Assembly: GCA_963578605.1 (NCBI GenBank)
Contig: CAUZEA010000017.1
Location: 6,709 to 70,708, forward strand
Reading direction: 5' to 3'
DNA: 64,000 bases
From: JAKVCB01 sp963578605
Lineage (GTDB): Bacteria; Planctomycetota; Planctomycetia; Pirellulales; Lacipirellulaceae
How positions within the stretch are numbered: the stretch's first letter is position 1; each line of letters starts with the position of its first letter. Below the pieces are notes generated by a model. That model was not told the DNA's origin. It saw nothing but the letters and a program-made list of their open reading frames with translations, and made no database searches. A program made the translations under genes and the position numbers. Shown piece after piece: positions 62,988 through 64,000 of this stretch.

Positions 62988-63059
62988 CCTTACCCCCGTG
63001 AAAAGTACCAGTGCATGTGAGAGAATCGAGCCCGGGCTTTAGCCCGGAAAGGATTTTAG

Positions 63060-63338
63060 ATGGCACAGAAACGTCATGGAGTTGACCAGATTATCCCGAT
63101 GTTGCGTCGGGCCGATGTTGAGCTGGGCAAGGGAAAGAAGGTCCCCGAGGTTTGTAAACGCCTGGGGGTCACTCAGCAGACGTACTACCGCTGGCGTCAG
63201 AAGTACGGCGGGATGGCTCCGGAGATGGCCAAAGAGCTGAAGGCCCTCCAGAAGGAGAACACCCGGCTGAAGAAGCTGGTGGCAGATCAGGCCCTGGACA
63301 ACGCCATCTTGAAGGAAGCCGCGCAGGGAAACTTCTGA
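63060..63338 (+). CDS. IS3-family transposase OrfA
   Basis: A 92-residue protein with the classic OrfA layout: helix-turn-helix (GKKVPEVCKRLGVTQQTYYRWRQKYGGM) followed by a leucine-zipper helix (AKELKALQKENTRLKKLVADQALDNAILKEA). It binds the IS ends. At its 3' end a canonical slippery heptamer GGGAAAC (63326-63332, read G GGA AAC) lies two codons before the stop, which would allow -1 frameshifting into orfB to make the full transposase. Confidence 0.93.
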   Translation: MAQKRHGVDQIIPMLRRADVELGKGKKVPEVCKRLGVTQQTYYRWRQKYGGMAPEMAKELKALQKENTRLKKLVADQALDNAILKEAAQGNF

Positions 63339-64000
63339 GCCCCGAGCGGCGACGCCTCACTGTTACTGAGGTACGTCGCCGGTTGGGGCCTGAAACAGTC
63401 TCCGAACGTCGAGCTTGTCGCGTGCTGGGTCAGCCTCGCACGACGCAGCGTTACCAGCCGAAGAGACCAGGGGACGAGCGGAAGCTCCTGGCCGAGATGC
63501 GAAGCATCTCCCCTCGTCGTCCAAGGTACGGCAATCCCCGAGTGCATCGCACGTTGCGAGCCACTGGTTGGCAGGTCAATCACAAGCGAATCGAGCGAAT
63601 CTGGCGGGAAGAGAACATGCAAGTCCCTAAAAGACAGCACCGTCGCCGCCGGTTGCCCAATTGTGGTAGCGAGAACAGCTGCGTCCGTCGACGTGCCCTA
63701 CACAAGGATCACGTCTGGTCGTACGACTTCGTCATCGATCGAACCGAAGATCGATGTCAGATTCGGCTCTTGGTAGTGATCGACGAATTCACTCGCGAGT
63801 GCCTGGCGATCGAGGTTGCTCGATCGTTCACCGCCAGGCAAGTTGTGGAAGTCCTGCGTTATCTGTTTGCCGTGCGAGGGACTCCCCAGTTCATCCGCAG
63901 CCGACCAACGCTGCGCGTCGGTGCCCGCGGGCCGGAGTTCGTGGCGAAGGAGGTACGCAAATGGCTCGGCCAAGCCGACGTCCAAACGTTGTTCATTGCC
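63332..64000 (+). pseudogene. IS3-family transposase OrfB, catalytic motif damaged, partial
   Basis: In the -1 frame relative to orfA: LSPERRRLTVTEVRRRLG, ERRACRVLGQPRTTQRY, RYGNPRVHRTLRATGWQVNHKRIERIWREENMQVP, then the integrase core (DHVWSYDFVIDRTEDRCQIRLLVVIDEFTRECLAIEVA) with the first catalytic Asp in WSYDF. Where IS3 relatives have RSDNGPEF, this copy reads RSRPTLRVGARGPEF: the second catalytic Asp is replaced by an in-frame segment 21 bp longer. The third acidic residue lies beyond the window. It is likely inactive. Confidence 0.82.

Larger units (their letters stand above)
62985..64000 (+). mobile_element. IS3-family element, left part, truncated by window edge
   Basis: The element starts at TGACCTTACCCCCGTG, a TGA-beginning end typical of IS3, 75 bp before orfA. 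It contains orfA and a -1 frame orfB of the IS407-like subgroup. Its right end lies outside the window. The orfB copy is damaged, so the element is probably dead unless helped in trans. Confidence 0.85.

Overview
The window reads as a planctomycete chromosome, probably from the order Pirellulales. The evidence is a cluster of lineage-typical families: a DUF1501 protein paired with a 1082-residue cytochrome/DUF1549/DUF1553 (PSD1) protein, two DUF1559 prepilin-like proteins, a formylglycine-generating-enzyme-like domain fused to two planctomycete cytochrome modules, Gfo/Idh/MocA and PQQ-propeller proteins, and many exported proteins carrying LExRxLLS-type N-termini, dockerin-like tails and PEP-CTERM sorting signals.

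1-21.5 kb is mostly chromosomal. It starts with a desaturase cut by the window edge and a small exported PepSY-like protein. A DUF3500 gene follows. Downstream of it lie a heavily decayed exported TIM-barrel-like gene (3.8-6.7 kb) and a 330-bp damaged second copy of the DUF3500 3' part. Then come typA, a leftward block (PQQ propeller, Gfo/Idh/MocA, cytochrome-FGE fusion), a ceramidase-like gene with an HpcH/HpaI aldolase, and the DUF1501/PSD1 pair.

21.5-39 kb is an exported-protein and glycan-active region. It has three LamG proteins (two with a barrel-like C-terminus, one with a sialidase-like propeller), a DUF1559-lipoprotein-DUF1559 operon behind a near-consensus promoter, and three copies of one PEP-CTERM module. 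One of these copies is fused to a sialidase and another follows a 12-bp minisatellite. A candidate structured RNA or micro-ORF with a perfect terminator lies between two of them.

40.1-49.0 kb looks like an integrative element. It begins with the 3' half of a tRNA-Arg-like sequence next to a tyrosine recombinase gene. It then carries an excisionase-like protein, two winged-helix proteins, a family A DNA polymerase with a 3'-5' exonuclease but no 5' nuclease, several unknown proteins and a leftward operon ending in a DUF932 protein. The polymerase-carrying element is the most system-like novelty here.

49.2-64 kb is a decaying accessory region: an exact 168-bp-repeat propeller, a PEP-CTERM protein cut from its sorting signal by a TAG, two copies of an FGE-like lipoprotein gene (one a 5' fragment, the other stopped by a 21-bp tandem duplication) bracketing foreign-looking genes, an LGGQEGEP-repeat protein, an IS1380-like transposase tail, a propeller-methyltransferase-propeller-malectin fusion, and an IS3 element inserted in a dockerin gene. 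Small tandem duplications (12, 21, 22, 32 and 168 bp) recur and several break reading frames.
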